A stretch of DNA of 64,000 nucleotides, taken from Paracoccus sp. MA. GTDB taxonomy: Bacteria; Pseudomonadota; Alphaproteobacteria; Rhodobacterales; Rhodobacteraceae. Shown here piece by piece: positions 47,520 through 56,969 of this stretch (its first letter is position 1; each line of letters begins with the position of its first letter). The stretch spans positions 788,001 to 852,000 of the forward strand of contig NZ_CP087598.1 of NCBI RefSeq assembly GCF_020990385.1, written 5' to 3'. The notes beneath the pieces were generated by a model, which saw only the letters and a program-made list of their open reading frames with translations, searched no databases and had not been told where the DNA came from. Both the position numbers and the translations under genes were made by a program.

Positions 47520-48464
47520 TCAGGGCAGGGCGGCCAGCCAGAACCAGACCGTCAGCATCGACAGGCCCGTCGCCACCAGCACCGCCGAGGCCGAGACGCG
47601 CTTGGCCACCCCGTAAAGCGCGGCGAAGAGATAGGCGTTGACCCCCGGCGGCATGGCGGCCGTCACCACGGCCGAGCGCATCTCGGCCATGCTCAGCGCG
47701 AAGATCCGGCCCAGCCCGAAGGTCACGGCCGGATGCAGCAGCAGCGAGATGCAGCAGCACATCGCGATGGCCCGCGCCTCGCCCTCGGGGCGGTAGCGAT
47801 AGAGCACGCCGCCCAGCCCGAACAGCGCCGCCGGCAGCGCGGCGCTGGACATCATCCTGACCGCCGCCCAGAAGCCCTCGGGCATGACCAGCCCGGCCTG
47901 GGTCAGCAGGTTCATGGCAAAGCCGCCGAGGATGCCGATGACCAGCGGCGTGTGCAGCACGCCCGACAGCGCCCGCAGCGCCACCCCGCCCACGGACAGG
48001 TTCTGGCCCCGGGCCCGGGCGAATTCCATCGCGGTGATGCCGAAGGTGTAAAGCAGCGGCGAATGCACCGAGATGATGGTGAAGTTGCCCAGCACCGCCT
48101 CGGGCCCATAGGCGCGCTCGGTGATCGGCACCCCCAGAAGCAGCGAGTTCGAGAACAGGCAGACGAAGCCGATGGCGATGGCGTCCTCGGCGGGCCGCTT
48201 CAGCCAATAGACCGACAGGCCGGTCCCCAGCGCAAAGGACAGAAGCGCGCCGCTGTAGAAGGCCAAGAGCAGCAGCGGGTTGTAGTTCGCCCCCAGGTCC
48301 AGCCGGGCAATGGCGCCGAACAGCAGCACCGGCAGGGCGAAGTTCTGCGCAAAGCGCATGACGCCGTCGACCGCCAGCTCGGTCAGCCATCTGCGCCAGC
48401 AGACCAGATAACCGAAGCCAACCACCAGAAAGACCGGCAGGATGACGTCGAAAAGCGCGGTCAT
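47520..48464 (-). CDS. AEC family (auxin efflux carrier type) transporter
   Basis: The 314-residue protein has about ten hydrophobic segments in the two five-helix halves typical of the AEC/Mem_trans family: FDVILPVFLVVGFGYLV at the start, FCLFSNSLLLGVPI, and PPGVNAYLFAALYGV near the C-terminus. Bacterial members export or exchange carboxylates and related anions; the substrate is unknown. Its ATG overlaps the stop of the MBL hydrolase gene (ATGA), the end of a long minus-strand operon. Confidence 0.88.
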   Translation of the reverse strand: MTALFDVILPVFLVVGFGYLVCWRRWLTELAVDGVMRFAQNFALPVLLFGAIARLDLGANYNPLLLLAFYSGALLSFALGTGLSVYWLKRPAEDAIAIGFVCLFSNSLLLGVPITERAYGPEAVLGNFTIISVHSPLLYTFGITAMEFARARGQNLSVGGVALRALSGVLHTPLVIGILGGFAMNLLTQAGLVMPEGFWAAVRMMSSAALPAALFGLGGVLYRYRPEGEARAIAMCCCISLLLHPAVTFGLGRIFALSMAEMRSAVVTAAMPPGVNAYLFAALYGVAKRVSASAVLVATGLSMLTVWFWLAALP

Positions 48465-49261
48465 ATCAGTTCGATCCGCATGCCGTCATGGGCGGGAACG
48501 ACATTCTCGGGCGTCTCGCGCATGACGGCGTCGTAATCCAGGTCCACATGCATGTTGGTGATCACGCCCCGCGCGCAGCCCGAACGCGCGATCCATTCCA
48601 GCGTCAGCGCCAGATGGGCATGGCTGGGATGCGGGATGCGGCGCAGCGCGTCGCAGATGAACACCTCGCAGCCCGTGATCGTGCTCCAGGCTTCCTCGGG
48701 GATCGCCAGCACGTCGGGCAGGTAGACCAGGCTCTGCTCGATCCCGCCGATGCGGAAGCCGAGCGCATTCATGTCGCCGTGGTTGACCTCGAAAGGCGCC
48801 AGCTCGATGCTGCCGCCCGCGCCGTCGATGGCGAAAGGGCCGCGGATCGGCTGCAGGTCGCAGATCGGCGGATAGGACGAACCGGGCGGCGTCTCGAAGA
48901 TATAGCCGAAGCGGGTCTTCAGCGCCGCCGCGGTCGGCAGGTCGGCCCAGACCGGCATCCGGCGGCGCATGTTGAAGACGATCTGCCGCAGGTCGTCGAT
49001 GCCGTGGATATGGTCGGCATGGGCATGCGTATAGACGACCGCGTCCAGCTCACCGACCTCGGCATCCAGCAGCTGCGGCACCAGGTCGGGCCCGGTGTCG
49101 ATCAGCAGCCGCGTCACCCCGTCATGGCCGTGGCGCTCGACCAGAAGCGAGCAGCGCCGGCGGCGGTTGCGCGGGTTCGCCGGATCGCATTCGCCCCAGC
49201 GGTTGCCCAGCCGGGGCACGCCGCCCGAAGAGCCACAGCCCAGGATGGTGGCCCGGATCAT
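48461..49261 (-). CDS. MBL fold metallo-hydrolase (PhnP-like)
   Basis: The 266-residue protein has the metallo-beta-lactamase fold with metal motif THAHADHIHGIDDLR (HxHxDH), an N-terminal LGCGSSGGVPRLGNRWG region shared with PhnP and lipoate-carrier-type hydrolases, and distal His in VNHGD and NMHVD. It probably hydrolyses a phosphodiester. The start codon overlaps the tatD stop, a frequent alphaproteobacterial pair. Confidence 0.9.
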   Translation of the reverse strand: MIRATILGCGSSGGVPRLGNRWGECDPANPRNRRRRCSLLVERHGHDGVTRLLIDTGPDLVPQLLDAEVGELDAVVYTHAHADHIHGIDDLRQIVFNMRRRMPVWADLPTAAALKTRFGYIFETPPGSSYPPICDLQPIRGPFAIDGAGGSIELAPFEVNHGDMNALGFRIGGIEQSLVYLPDVLAIPEEAWSTITGCEVFICDALRRIPHPSHAHLALTLEWIARSGCARGVITNMHVDLDYDAVMRETPENVVPAHDGMRIELI

Positions 49262-50055
49262 GCCGCGGCCTTGCGAAACAGCCGTTCGAAATTCTGCGTG
49301 GTGAGGCTGGCGAACGCGTCTTCTGTCATGCCCAGCAGCCCGGCGCCGACCCGGGCGGTATGGGCGACATAGGCCGGCTCGTTGCGCTTGCCGCGATGGG
49401 GCGGCGGGGCAAGATAGGGGGCGTCGGTCTCGACCAGGATGCGGTCGGCCGGCGCGGCGGCAAAGATCTCGCGGATCTCGGTCGAGCGCGGGAAGGCGGC
49501 GATGCCGGACATGGACAGGTAGAAACCCAGGTCCAGCGCCGCCCGCGCGAGGTCCCGCCCGCTGGTATAGCAATGCATGACCCCGGTGAAGGCGCCGGCG
49601 CGATGCTCCTCGGTCAGGATGCGGGCCATGTCCTCGTCCGCATCGCGGGAATGGACGATCAGCGGCAGGCCGGTGCGGCGCGCCGCCTCGATATGGATGC
49701 GCAGGCTTTCGGCCTGCATGGCGGCGCTGTCGGCGGTGTAGTGGTAGTCGAGCCCGGTCTCGCCGATGCCGACGAAACGCGGATGGCGCGACAGGAGGAC
49801 CAGTTCCTCGACCGTAGCCAGCGGCTCCTCGGCGGCATACATCGGATGGGTGCCTGCGGCATAGAACACGCCGGGATGGGCTTCGGCGATGGCGCGCACG
49901 GCCGGTTCGTTGCGCAACCGGGTGCAGATCGTGACCATGCGGGTGACGCCCGCGGCGCGGGCGCGCGCGACCAGCTCGGCCTGCTCGCCCTCGAAATCGG
50001 GGAAGTCCAGGTGGCAATGGCTGTCCACCAGGAGGGGAAGGTCGGGTTCGGACAT
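49258..50055 (-). CDS. TatD family metal-dependent deoxyribonuclease
   Basis: The 265-residue TIM-barrel hydrolase has the TatD signatures DSHCHLDF, GIGETGLDYHY, IVHSRDADEDM, GVMHCYTSG and LVETDAPYLAP. TatD proteins are 3'-5' DNases and may act in repair or in removing damaged ends. The start MSEPDLPLLVDSHCH is chosen from the family N-terminus over 50091. It lies between holB and the MBL gene. Confidence 0.93.
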   Translation of the reverse strand: MSEPDLPLLVDSHCHLDFPDFEGEQAELVARARAAGVTRMVTICTRLRNEPAVRAIAEAHPGVFYAAGTHPMYAAEEPLATVEELVLLSRHPRFVGIGETGLDYHYTADSAAMQAESLRIHIEAARRTGLPLIVHSRDADEDMARILTEEHRAGAFTGVMHCYTSGRDLARAALDLGFYLSMSGIAAFPRSTEIREIFAAAPADRILVETDAPYLAPPPHRGKRNEPAYVAHTARVGAGLLGMTEDAFASLTTQNFERLFRKAAA

Positions 50056-50068
50056 CGGCAGGGTTCCG

Positions 50069-51151
50069 TCAGACGGCGGGCTGGTTCGCAAGCCCGATCA
50101 GCATATCCATCACCAGCGCGGAAGGGTCAAGGTTGACCGCCCGCCCGGCGCGGGCCCGCGCGGAAAGCTCGGCCTGGGCGCCGGCCCAAAGCCGGGCCGC
50201 GGCCGGGTCGGGGGCGATGCGGCCAAGCACCTCGGCCTCGCCTTCTGCCGCCTCGGGCAGGGGCGCGCCCAGCAGCCCGGTGCGCGCGGCGCGGGTCAGG
50301 AAACGGTCGAGCAGGGTGACGACCAGGTCGAAGGGATCGTCCTCGGCGCCCGCGCGCCCGGCGGCGAGCTCGGCCAGGGCGGCGGCGGCGCGGCGATCCA
50401 TGCGCGGATGATCGGCGAAAAGGCCGGTGATGCGCTGATAGACCGCCAGCCCGTCCTGGCCGGCCAGCCGCAGCGCCTCGCCGATCGAGCCGCCGGACAG
50501 CGCGGAGAGCCGCGCCGCATCGTGATCGAGCCCCAGATCCTGCAGCACCCGGGCCATGTCTGCGGGACCCAGCGGATGCAGCCGCAATTCGCGGCAGCGC
50601 GAGCGGATGGTCGGCAACAGCCGGGCAGGCTGGTGCGCGACCAGCAGGATCGTGGCCTCATGGGGCGGCTCCTCCAGCAGTTTCAGCAGCGCATTGGCGG
50701 CGGCCTGGTTCATCTCGTCGGCGGCGTCGATGATGGCGATGCGGCGCCCGCCCTCGGCAGCGCTCATGTGGAAGAACCCCTGAAGGCGGCGAATCTCGTC
50801 CACGGTGATCTCGGCCCGCAGGCGCAGGGTCTTTTCATCGACCGGGCGCCGGACCAGGTGCAGCCGCGGCTCGGAAAGCGCGCGGATGCGGCGCACCGCC
50901 GGATCGTCGGACGAGGCGGTCAGATCGGGCGACGCGGCCCCGCTCAGCAGCCATTTCGCGATGCCCCAGGCCAGCGTGGCCTTGCCGGTGCCGCGCGGGC
51001 CCGAGATCAGCCAGGCGTGGTGCAGCCGGTGCGCCCGGGCGGCGGCGAGGAAATCCGCCACCGCCGCGTCCTGGCCGACGACCCGCGCCGCCTCGCGCGG
51101 GTGCGGCGCGCCGGGCACCCGGTCGGGTTCGGGAAGCGGCTCGTCGGTCAT
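50069..51151 (-). CDS. holB: DNA polymerase III subunit delta prime
   Basis: This 360-residue clamp-loader subunit has an AAA+ module: SGPRGTGKATLAWG (P-loop-like), ADEMNQAAANALLKLLEEPP and the SRC motif IRSRCRELRLHPL, followed by helical C-terminal domains. It overlaps tmk by four bases (ATGA). The order tmk-holB-tatD-MBL is widely conserved. Confidence 0.94.
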   Translation of the reverse strand: MTDEPLPEPDRVPGAPHPREAARVVGQDAAVADFLAAARAHRLHHAWLISGPRGTGKATLAWGIAKWLLSGAASPDLTASSDDPAVRRIRALSEPRLHLVRRPVDEKTLRLRAEITVDEIRRLQGFFHMSAAEGGRRIAIIDAADEMNQAAANALLKLLEEPPHEATILLVAHQPARLLPTIRSRCRELRLHPLGPADMARVLQDLGLDHDAARLSALSGGSIGEALRLAGQDGLAVYQRITGLFADHPRMDRRAAAALAELAAGRAGAEDDPFDLVVTLLDRFLTRAARTGLLGAPLPEAAEGEAEVLGRIAPDPAAARLWAGAQAELSARARAGRAVNLDPSALVMDMLIGLANQPAV

Positions 51152-51762
51152 GCCGGGCCATCGACGGACAGGGCGGCAAGCACGCGGGCGGCGACCTCAT
51201 CCTCGCTGCCGCTGCCATCGATCACATGAATGCGCCCCGGGGCCTCGGCGGCGAGCGCCAGGAACCCCTCGCGCAGCCGGCGCTGGAAGGCGAGGCCCAA
51301 CGTCTCGAACCGATCCTCGATGCCGCCGCGCGCCTGGCCGCGGGCGAGGGCGACCTCCGGGTCGATGTCGATGATGAAGGTCCGGTCCGGCTCGATGCCG
51401 ATGGTCAGGCGGTGCAGCTCCTCGACCAGATGGCGCAGGTCGGCCCGGGCAAGGCCCTGATAGACGCGGCTGGAATCGGCGAAGCGGTCGGTGACGATCC
51501 AGGCGCCGCGCGCAAGGGCCGGTCGGATCAGCCGCTCGACATGGTCGCGGCGGGCGGCGGTGAACAGCAGCAGTTCCGTTTCGGGGGACCAGCGTTCGCC
51601 CCGGCCCTCGACCAGCAGGCGGCGGATTTCCTCGGCGCCCTCGCTGCCGCCGGGTTCGCGGGTCAGCAGCGTCTCGGTGCCGCGCGCGTTCAGCACCTGC
51701 GCCAACCGCCGCGCCTGGGTGGATTTGCCCGATCCGTCGATGCCCTCGAAACTGATGAACAT
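51148..51762 (-). CDS. tmk: Thymidylate kinase
   Basis: This 204-residue kinase converts dTMP to dTDP. It has the P-loop FEGIDGSGKST (6-16), the DR(x)3-type motif VTDRFADSSRVYQG and the lid region. Its start lies 15 bases after the D,D-carboxypeptidase stop, so they are probably co-transcribed. Confidence 0.96.
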   Translation of the reverse strand: MFISFEGIDGSGKSTQARRLAQVLNARGTETLLTREPGGSEGAEEIRRLLVEGRGERWSPETELLLFTAARRDHVERLIRPALARGAWIVTDRFADSSRVYQGLARADLRHLVEELHRLTIGIEPDRTFIIDIDPEVALARGQARGGIEDRFETLGLAFQRRLREGFLALAAEAPGRIHVIDGSGSEDEVAARVLAALSVDGPA

Positions 51763-51777
51763 GCGCTGGGATCGGCC

Positions 51778-52935
51778 TCAGTTGCGCACCGACTGGATCG
51801 CGCGCTCGCCCAGGCGGAAGGCCGCGCTTTGCATGCGGCCGAAGACGCCGCTGCGGGCCACATCGGTGGCGGCAAGCAGCGGCAGGCGGGACTGGCCCGC
51901 GCCGGGAATGTCCACGATCAGTTCGCCGAGCTGGTCGCCCTTGGTGATCGGCGCCTCGATCGGGCCCCGGAAAACCGCCTCGGCCTTGACGCCGGAGCGC
52001 GAGCCGGCGGGGATCAGCACCCGGACGCCGTCCCTGGTGGTCAGGCCGACGCGGCTCTTTTCGCCCAGCCAGACCGGGGCCTGGGTCACGATCTCGTCCT
52101 TGGGAATGATGGTGCGCATGGTGAACTGGCGATAGGCCCAGTTCACGATCCGCTCGGATTCCTCGGCCCGGGCCTTTTCGCTGGGCAGGCCGGTGATCAC
52201 GAAGACGATGCGCCGGTCGCCCTGCACGGCCGAGCCGACGAGCCCGTAGCCCGCCTCCTGCGTGTGGCCGGTCTTGAGTCCATCGGCCTTCCAGTCCCCC
52301 GTGCCCAGGCGCAGCAGCGGATTGCGGTTGTTCGCATTCGAGGGCACCCGGCCCTTGTAGTTGTATTCCGTGAGCGCGAAGTTCTTGTAAAGCTCGGGAA
52401 ACTCGGTGATCAGCCGGGTGGCGAGCAGGCCGAGGTCGTGCATCGACATCCGGTGCTGCGGATCCGGCCAGCCCGAGGAATTGGTGAAATGCGAATCCAT
52501 CATGCCAAGCTGGCGTGCGCGTTCGTTCATCAGCCGCGCAAAGGCCTCTTCGGTGCCGGCCAGCCCCTCGGCCACGACGACGCAGGCGTCGTTGCCCGAG
52601 TTGATGATGATGCCGTGGATCAGGTCTTCGACCGTGGGGCGGTCGGCGGGCTCGACGAACATCTTCGAGCCGCCCATCTGCCAGGCCTTGGTCGAGACGG
52701 GGAAGGTCGTGTCCATCGCCACCCGGCCTTCATGCAGCGCCTCGAACAGCATGTTCAGCGTCATCAGCTTGGACATCGAGGCCGGCGGCAGCGGCTCGTC
52801 GGCATTCTTCTCCATCAGCACGGTGCCGGTCGCCACGTCGTAGACCCAGGCCGCCCGGGCATTGGTGTCGAAGGCCTGCGCCGGCAGCGCCAGGACCATG
52901 AGCAGGGCGAAGATGCGGAACGTCAGAGCGCGCAT
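51778..52935 (-). CDS. D-alanyl-D-alanine carboxypeptidase (PBP5/6 type)
   Basis: The 385-residue protein has a Sec signal peptide (to about residue 21) and a peptidase S11 domain with active-site SMSK (Ser53-Lys56), the SGN motif in INSGNDA and KTG in LKTGHT, then a C-terminal PBP5_C beta domain. It trims the terminal D-Ala of peptidoglycan stem peptides in the periplasm. The ATG at 52935 starts the signal peptide; the frame upstream to 53022 lacks one. dacC or dacA would be the usual names. Confidence 0.93.
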   Translation of the reverse strand: MRALTFRIFALLMVLALPAQAFDTNARAAWVYDVATGTVLMEKNADEPLPPASMSKLMTLNMLFEALHEGRVAMDTTFPVSTKAWQMGGSKMFVEPADRPTVEDLIHGIIINSGNDACVVVAEGLAGTEEAFARLMNERARQLGMMDSHFTNSSGWPDPQHRMSMHDLGLLATRLITEFPELYKNFALTEYNYKGRVPSNANNRNPLLRLGTGDWKADGLKTGHTQEAGYGLVGSAVQGDRRIVFVITGLPSEKARAEESERIVNWAYRQFTMRTIIPKDEIVTQAPVWLGEKSRVGLTTRDGVRVLIPAGSRSGVKAEAVFRGPIEAPITKGDQLGELIVDIPGAGQSRLPLLAATDVARSGVFGRMQSAAFRLGERAIQSVRN

Positions 52936-53041
52936 GGATTGTCCTTGACCTGTCGCGTTTGCGCCATGGTTAGCGCAGCGGGCCGGAACCCGCAACGCCG
53001 CAGGGCCGCCTGTGCCGGGCAAGTGAACCGCCGGCGCGGGC

Positions 53042-53740
53042 CTAGTAGCTGCGGATCAGCCCGACGAGGCGGCCCTGGATGCGCACCTTGTCCTCGGGCA
53101 GCACCCGGGTCTCGTAGGCGGGGTTCGCCGCTTCGAGCGCGATCATGCCGCCCTTGCGGCGATAGCGTTTCAGCGTCGCCTCGGATCCTTCGACCAGGGC
53201 GACGACGATGTCGCCGTTCTCGGCCGTGTCCTGTTCGCGGATCACCACCACGTCGCCGTCGTTGATCCCCGCCTCGATCATCGAATCGCCGCGCACCTCC
53301 AGCGCGTAATGCCGATCCTGGCCGGAGAGCATCGAGCCCGGTACGGCGATGTGATGCGAGACCTCGGAGATCGCCTCGATCGGGACGCCGGCGGCGATGC
53401 GGCCCATCACAGGCAGTTCCACGGCGGAAACGGCAATCTCCATCGCGCCGCGCGGCAGCGGCGCCGGGCGGTCGGGCGCGTCCCCGTCGATCACCCGCGG
53501 CTGGAAGCCGGGTCCCTTGCTGAGGCTGTCGGGCAGGCGGACGATTTCCAGCGCGCGGGCGCGATGCGGCAGGCGGCGGATGAATCCGCGTTCCTCAAGG
53601 GCGGTCACGAGGCGATGAATTCCCGATTTCGAGCGCAGGTCCAGCGCGAGTTTCATTTCGTCGAACGAGGGCGGCACCCCGTCGCGAGCCATCCGCGCCT
53701 GAATGAATTCAAGAAGCTGGATCTGTTTCTTCGTCAGCAT
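53042..53740 (-). CDS. lexA: LexA repressor
   Basis: This 232-residue SOS repressor has an N-terminal winged helix (1-65, [13 protein letters not shown]) and a C-terminal S24 autoprotease domain with cleavage site Ala117-Gly118, nucleophile Ser153 (GDSM) and general base Lys191. The start at 53740 matches the family N-terminus and has AGGGG upstream. A LexA box 34-48 bases upstream of the ATG shows autoregulation. It probably has its own promoter, although it follows moeA on the same strand. Confidence 0.97.
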   Translation of the reverse strand: MLTKKQIQLLEFIQARMARDGVPPSFDEMKLALDLRSKSGIHRLVTALEERGFIRRLPHRARALEIVRLPDSLSKGPGFQPRVIDGDAPDRPAPLPRGAMEIAVSAVELPVMGRIAAGVPIEAISEVSHHIAVPGSMLSGQDRHYALEVRGDSMIEAGINDGDVVVIREQDTAENGDIVVALVEGSEATLKRYRRKGGMIALEAANPAYETRVLPEDKVRIQGRLVGLIRSY

Positions 53741-53773
53741 GTTCTGCCCCTGATCTGCTGCGGCCGCCATCAT

Positions 53774-53788
53774 GTTCATTGAATGTTC
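53774..53788. promoter_or_regulatory. LexA box (alphaproteobacterial GTTC-N7-GTTC)
   Basis: GTTC-ATTGAAT-GTTC is an exact match to the alphaproteobacterial LexA direct-repeat operator, upstream of lexA in a 110-base gap. Confidence 0.9.
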
Positions 53789-53831
53789 TAGCGCGGCCAA
53801 TCCCTTGCGTCAATCTTTATGGCGATTCGGG

Positions 53832-53847
53832 TAAACTTCGGGTTAAC
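53832..53847. promoter_or_regulatory. CtrA-like box upstream of lexA (one mismatch)
   Basis: TAAA-CTTCGGG-TTAAC matches TTAA-N7-TTAAC with one mismatch. It lies about 92 bases upstream of lexA, just past the moeA stop. Confidence 0.35.
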
Positions 53848-53850
53848 CGG

Positions 53851-55023
53851 CTAGAGCGGCAGGTAGTCCATGCGCTCGCCCGCCTTGCGGGCCGGGTCGC
53901 CGGCGGGGCGGATCAGCAGGGCATCGGCCTCGGCCAGCAGCCACAGCCGGGCGGAATCCTGGTCGGGGAAGGGTTCGATGCCGGGCAGGCCGTCGCCGGG
54001 CGAGAGCCGGGCGCGCAGGTAATGCTGGCGGTCGCCCTCGGGCGGCAGGTCGCGGGTCAGCACGGCCTGCAGGGGGTCGGGCCCGGGCGGTAGGCCCTGC
54101 ATGGCGCGGATCAGCGGCTGCATGAAGAGTTTCGCGCAAACCACGGCAGAGACCGGATTTCCCGGCAGGCCCAGCATGGCCGCATCGCCCATGCGCCCGG
54201 CCATCAGCGGCTTTCCGGGGCGCATGGCCAGCTTGTAGAAGCTGCGCTCCATCCCGAGATCGGCCGAGACCTTGGCGATCAGGTCGTGATCGCCGACCGA
54301 GGCGCCGCCGATGGTCACGATCAGATCGCAGCCTTCGGCCTCGGCGAAACGGTCGCGCAGGCTTTCCTCGGTGTCGCGGGCCAGCGGCAGGACCATGGGC
54401 TCGGCCCCGGCCTCGCGCGCCAGCGCGGCGATGGCGATGTCGTTCGAGCTGATGATCTGGCCCGGCGCCGGGTCCGAGCCGGGACGCACCAGTTCGTCGC
54501 CGCCGGCCAGCACGGCGACGCGCGGCCGGCGCGCGACCGTCAGCCGCGGCACGTTCATCGCCGCGAGCAGCGCCAGATCGGCGGGGCGCAGCGGGCGCGA
54601 GGGGTGAAAGGCGGAACCTTCCGAGAAATCATTGCCCTGGCGGCGGATGTTCAGGTTTGTCCCGACCTCGGTGACGGTGATGCGGTCGCCGTCGCGGGTG
54701 ACGATCTCCTGCATGACCACGCGGTCGTAACCGGCGGGGACCGGCGCCCCGGTGAAGATGCGGATGGCGCTGCCGGGGGGCGTCTCGCCCGCATAGGGCA
54801 CGCCCGCCGCCGCCGTGCCGATCACCGCCAGCGGCCCGGGCAGTTCGGCCGAGCGCAGCGCATAGCCATCCATGGCCGAGGCGTCGAAGGGCGGTTGCGT
54901 CAGCCGGGCGACACCCGGCGCGATCATGGCGCGGCCGAGCGCCTGTTCCAGCGCCACCTGTTCGGGCTCGGGCGGCCGGGCAAGGGCCAGGACGCGGGCG
55001 CGGGCTTCTTCGACGCTGATCAT
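53851..55023 (-). CDS. moeA: Molybdopterin molybdotransferase
   Basis: This 390-residue enzyme inserts molybdate into adenylated molybdopterin. It has the MoeA domains in order: PPFDASAMDGYAL (about 44-57), the MPT-binding core GGASVGDHDLI with MRPGKPLMAGRMG and GLPGNPVSA, and a C-terminal domain IV. It follows moaC by nine bases. Confidence 0.95.
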   Translation of the reverse strand: MISVEEARARVLALARPPEPEQVALEQALGRAMIAPGVARLTQPPFDASAMDGYALRSAELPGPLAVIGTAAAGVPYAGETPPGSAIRIFTGAPVPAGYDRVVMQEIVTRDGDRITVTEVGTNLNIRRQGNDFSEGSAFHPSRPLRPADLALLAAMNVPRLTVARRPRVAVLAGGDELVRPGSDPAPGQIISSNDIAIAALAREAGAEPMVLPLARDTEESLRDRFAEAEGCDLIVTIGGASVGDHDLIAKVSADLGMERSFYKLAMRPGKPLMAGRMGDAAMLGLPGNPVSAVVCAKLFMQPLIRAMQGLPPGPDPLQAVLTRDLPPEGDRQHYLRARLSPGDGLPGIEPFPDQDSARLWLLAEADALLIRPAGDPARKAGERMDYLPL

Positions 55024-55032
55024 TCTTCCCCC

Positions 55033-55503
55033 TCAGGGCGCGCGGAAGTCGCCCGATTTGCCGCCGGTCTTGGAGAGCAGGCGGATGCCTTCGATGCGCA
55101 TGTCCTTCTGCGCGGCCTTGAGCATATCATAGACGGTCAGGCAGGCGGTGGAAACGGCGGTCAACGCCTCCATCTCGACGCCGGTCTTGCCGGCCGTGCG
55201 GACGGTGGCGGTGACGCGGATGCCGGGCAGAGCCGGATCGGCCGCCAGATCGACCGAGACCTTGGTGATCGGCAGCGGATGGCAGAGCGGGATCAGGTCG
55301 GCGGTGCGCTTGGCGCCCATGATGCCGGCCAGCCGGGCCACGCCCATCACGTCGCCCTTGGCCGCGCCGCCCTGCGCCAGCGCCAGCGTCTCGGGCGCCA
55401 TGACCACCACGCCCTCGGCCACCGCCTCGCGCGCCGTCTCGGGCTTTTCGGAGACATCGACCATATGCGCCTGGCCCTGGGCGTCGAAATGCGTCAGGCT
55501 CAT
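55033..55503 (-). CDS. moaC: Cyclic pyranopterin monophosphate synthase MoaC
   Basis: This 156-residue enzyme produces cyclic pyranopterin monophosphate in molybdenum-cofactor synthesis. It has [19 protein letters not shown] and [23 protein letters not shown], the family signatures with catalytic Lys and Asp. The start overlaps the trpC stop by four bases, giving [20 protein letters not shown]. Confidence 0.96.
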   Translation of the reverse strand: MSLTHFDAQGQAHMVDVSEKPETAREAVAEGVVVMAPETLALAQGGAAKGDVMGVARLAGIMGAKRTADLIPLCHPLPITKVSVDLAADPALPGIRVTATVRTAGKTGVEMEALTAVSTACLTVYDMLKAAQKDMRIEGIRLLSKTGGKSGDFRAP

Positions 55504-56291
55504 GCCGCGAGGCCCAGGATCTGCCGGGTGGCGCCGGTCACGTCGGCCTGCCGCATCAGGCTTTCGCCGATCAGGAAGCGCCTGACCCCGGCCTCGGCCA
55601 TGCGGTTCAGGTCGGCGGGGGTGAACAGCCCGCTTTCGCAGACCAGGTCGCGCCCGGGGGGCACATGCGGCGCCAGTTCCAGCGTCACGTCCAGGCTGAC
55701 CTCGAAAGTCTTGAGGTTGCGGTTGTTCACGCCGATCAGCGGCGATTTCAGACGCAGCGCGCGGTCCAGTTCCTCGCGGTCGTGGACCTCGACCAGCGCG
55801 TCCATGCCCCAATGGATGGCCGCGTCCTCGAGTTCGGCGGCCAGCGTGTCGTCGACCGAGGCCATGATGATCAGGATGCAATCGGCACCCCAGGCGCGGG
55901 CCTCGGCCACCTGATAGGTGTCATAGAGGAAATCCTTGCGCAGCGCCGGCAGGCCGCAGGCATCGCGCGCGGCGGTCAGGAACTCGGGCGCGCCCTGAAA
56001 GCTGGGGGCGTCGGTCAGCACCGAAAGGCAAGCCGCCCCCCCGGCTTCATAGGCGCGGGCCAGCGCCGGCGGGTCGAAATCCGGGCGGATCAGGCCCTTG
56101 GAGGGGCTGGCCTTCTTGATCTCGGCGATCAGTGCATGGCCGGTCGCGGCCTTCGCGGCCAGCGCGCGGGCAAAGCCGCGCGGGGCCGAGGCGGCGCGGG
56201 CGGCAGCCTCGACGCCCGACAGCGGCCGGGCGGCCTTGGCGGCGGCGATTTCTTCCAGCTTGTAGGCCTTGATGCGGTCGAGAATGTCCAT
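55500..56291 (-). CDS. trpC: Indole-3-glycerol phosphate synthase
   Basis: This 263-residue TIM barrel converts CdRP to indole-3-glycerol phosphate in tryptophan synthesis. Signatures: [50 protein letters not shown] and ESGLFTPAD. It overlaps moaC by four bases and follows ung by nine. Confidence 0.96.
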   Translation of the reverse strand: MDILDRIKAYKLEEIAAAKAARPLSGVEAAARAASAPRGFARALAAKAATGHALIAEIKKASPSKGLIRPDFDPPALARAYEAGGAACLSVLTDAPSFQGAPEFLTAARDACGLPALRKDFLYDTYQVAEARAWGADCILIIMASVDDTLAAELEDAAIHWGMDALVEVHDREELDRALRLKSPLIGVNNRNLKTFEVSLDVTLELAPHVPPGRDLVCESGLFTPADLNRMAEAGVRRFLIGESLMRQADVTGATRQILGLAA

Positions 56292-56300
56292 GACGTCGGT

Positions 56301-56969
56301 TTACCCCGCGGCGGCGGTTTCGGAAAGGGCCCAGTCGATCACCGGCTCGTCCCGCGCCCGCAGCCAGTCGTTCACCCGGCTAAACGGGCGCGAGCCGAAG
56401 AAACCGCGCCGCGCCGAAAGCGGCGAGGGATGCGCGCTTTCGATCACCAGGTCCTGCGGGCGCGGCAGTCCGGCCAGCGCCTTCTGCGCATGGGCACCCC
56501 AGAGGATGAAGGCCAGCGGGCGCTGCCGCTGCGCGCGGGCGACGGCCTGACGCGCCAGCTTCTCCCAGCCCCATTTCGCATGCGCCCCGGCCTGTCCGGG
56601 CAGCACTGAAAGCGAGGTGTTGAGCAGCAGCACCCCCTGCCGCGCCCAATGGCTCAGGTCGCCGTTCGGGGGCGCGGCGCCGATATCCTCGCGCAGCTCG
56701 GCATAGATGTTCTTCAGCGAGCGCGGCAGCGCGGTTTCCGGCGTGACCGAAAAGGCCAGCCCGTTGGCATGGCCGGGCGTCGGATAGGGGTCCTGGCCCA
56801 GGATCACCACCCGCACCTGCTCGGGCGGGGTCAGCTCCAGCGCGGTGAAGACGTGGGCGGGGCCGGGCAGCCAGTCGCGCTCCGGCAGCCGGGCGGCGAT
56901 GGTCGGCCAGTCCTGCTGAAAGAATGGCAGATCGGCCCAGGCGCGAGGGACGGCGGCGGGTTCAGTCAT
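56301..56969 (-). CDS. ung: Uracil-DNA glycosylase
   Basis: This family 1 UDG of 222 residues removes uracil from DNA in base excision repair. Catalytic D60 lies in [16 protein letters not shown] and H180 in [18 protein letters not shown]. It lies between trpD and trpC, its ATG overlapping the end of trpD by eight bases, so it is transcribed with tryptophan genes. Confidence 0.96.
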   Translation of the reverse strand: MTEPAAVPRAWADLPFFQQDWPTIAARLPERDWLPGPAHVFTALELTPPEQVRVVILGQDPYPTPGHANGLAFSVTPETALPRSLKNIYAELREDIGAAPPNGDLSHWARQGVLLLNTSLSVLPGQAGAHAKWGWEKLARQAVARAQRQRPLAFILWGAHAQKALAGLPRPQDLVIESAHPSPLSARRGFFGSRPFSRVNDWLRARDEPVIDWALSETAAAG